Made by a program: the position numbers and the translations under genes | The notes under the pieces: model-generated | What the model was told of the DNA's origin: nothing | Databases searched by the model: none | The model's input: the letters and a program-made list of their open reading frames with translations, nothing else | In this document: positions 62,944-64,000 of the stretch, in pieces | How positions within the stretch are numbered: the stretch's first letter is position 1 | Layout: every line of letters begins with the position of its first letter | Source of the DNA: Vanilla planifolia | Taxonomy: Eukaryota; Streptophyta; Magnoliopsida; Asparagales; Orchidaceae | Assembly: GCA_023846275.1 (NCBI GenBank) | Contig: CM043870.1 | Coordinates: 3,409,527-3,473,526 of the forward strand | Length of the DNA stretch: 64,000 nucleotides | Direction: 5' to 3'

Positions 62944-63906
62944 ATGTATATATACATTCATATCCATATATATGCTAAACTAAAACTAGATCTTAGATCT
63001 TAAGTTCATCAAATCTCTTAAAATTTCCACAATGAATCCCAATTTATAAACTTTTATTGAGAAAACTTAGGGCTATAAAGATCTTTTGAAACTGAATAGG
63101 TCCCAAAAGTAAGGTAAATTGTTTTGCTTGGATTAGGATTAGATCGAAGTATTGAGCCAATTCGAGCTTGACTTTTCTTAAAATGAAATATTATGGTTTT
63201 ATCTTGATTCATTTATGGATAAAATCTAATAAAAAATAGATTGATGTACTATGTTTTTTTGGATATATTTTTGTAATTGTTATAATATTATAATCATTTA
63301 TATAATTAAATTAATTCATGAGATAGCATATAATCTAGTATGACCATAGGCCTAGACATGTTTGTCTATCATGTTGAATGAAAGATCAAATATTAATTGG
63401 CATTAGATTGCCCTAGGCCTAGATTGAGTTTGAATTGATGACCACAAGATGATATTGAATTCTCATCATTCAAACATTTGATTAAATTGTGGTTGAAGCA
63501 AAAAGTTTTGATTCGATCTCAAGTTAAGCTAGAATCGTTAACAGCCCTATATGATGATCGTTGTTTCATGGTAACCCTTGCATATCTTGGCTGTTGCATG
63601 TTTGGGTAGCTCTTTAAATTGTCTGACAATGAATTTGCTTTGGCATGTGATGAACCATCATGTTTACTTGGAAACCCTTTATCCATTGATTACATCATCT
63701 CCCTTGCTGCATTATTTCTTTCAATGTAGAAAAGATTATGCTGATTACCCTCTCAAATAGTTGGTCATGGCATCTCCTCCAGCCCTGCGGGGCTTGCATC
63801 TGCAATAGCAGGTGGACTGCAACTTCATGAATATTGTAGGTCTTTTGTGTACTTAGAGTTAACCATCTTGTGTGTGAAAAAAATAGAATACATATTTTTA
63901 TTGCAG
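62646..63906. other. AT-rich DNA, no gene supported
   Basis: Includes an (AT)n/(GT)n tract at about 62905-62950. A 60-residue open frame at 63578-63760 and a GC-richer short stretch near 63770-63830 are not recognisable and could be parts of something beyond the right edge. Confidence 0.5.
62905..62950. repeat. Compound (AT)n-(GT)n microsatellite
   Basis: About 30 bases of alternating A/T followed directly by TGTGTGTGTGTATGTATATA. Confidence 0.85.
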
Positions 63907-64000
63907 ATGTCGGAGGGAATTTTTACGTAACAGTAAAAGTTGTCTTGCAAATTAGAGGTTGTGGGTTTGAGTCATGAAATCCACTGGTAAAACTATGGAT
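63907..64000 (+). mobile_element. Au-like SINE, cut by the window edge
   Basis: The end of the window reads ACGTAACAGTAAAAGTTGTC, then a short spacer, then GAGGTTGTGGGTTTGAGTCA and TGAAATCCACTGGTAAAACT. This matches the tRNA-derived head of the plant Au SINE family (GCGTAACGGTAAAGTTG...GAGGTCACGGGTTCGAGTC). GGTTTGAGTC stands for the B box GGTTCGANTC with one change. The tail lies beyond the window. Recognition is from memory of the consensus. Confidence 0.6.

Overview
The window is nuclear DNA of a flowering plant: spliced genes with GT-AG introns, a chloroplast-targeted FtsH protease, a plant-type mitochondrial PPR protein, a tapetal bHLH factor, and AT-rich intergenic and intronic DNA full of retrotransposon debris. 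GC-rich coding exons in the bHLH gene and in the first exon of the FtsH gene, set in AT-rich DNA, suggest a non-grass monocot; this is inference from composition only.

Seven protein-coding genes could be rebuilt by joining exons in phase by eye. From left to right: a TRAPPC2L-like vesicle-tethering subunit (+, 2143-8091); a bHLH factor of the ABORTED MICROSPORES/TDR type (+, 10572-12635); a single-exon DUF1279 protein (-, 16151-16612); a METTL23-like methyltransferase (-, 17610-25441); a PPR protein of the At1g80270/PPR596 type (+, 35129-43006); an IST1-like ESCRT regulator (-, 43593-46873); and a thylakoid FtsH protease of the FTSH1/FTSH5 type (+, 50076-58328). Weaker candidates are a frameshifted small membrane-protein gene inside a METTL23 intron (-, 24437-24833) and a small gene with a presequence-like N-terminus (-, 28501-28734). 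Every gene except DUF1279 and the small candidate is interrupted, and four of them carry a 3-6 kb intron that accounts for most of their length.

The rest is repeat-rich. The METTL23 and PPR introns hold copies of what looks like one small LTR family (LTRs of about 165-185 bp, primer-binding site resembling the initiator tRNA-Met type), each arranged as LTR-internal-LTR-internal. The FtsH intron holds a direct-repeat array interrupted by a probable 5'-truncated LINE. An IST1 intron carries a decayed duplicate of part of the neighbouring exon. A probable Au-like SINE is cut by the right edge. Regions 1-2142, 12636-16150, 25442-28500, 28950-35100, 46874-50075 and 58329-61900 show no supportable gene.

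The genes do not form a pathway; they are ordinary unlinked housekeeping and developmental genes. I found no convincing new multi-gene system. The most useful leads are the tandem small-LTR family, the exon-derived duplication, the nested relic gene and the G-box/TATA island near 62 kb.
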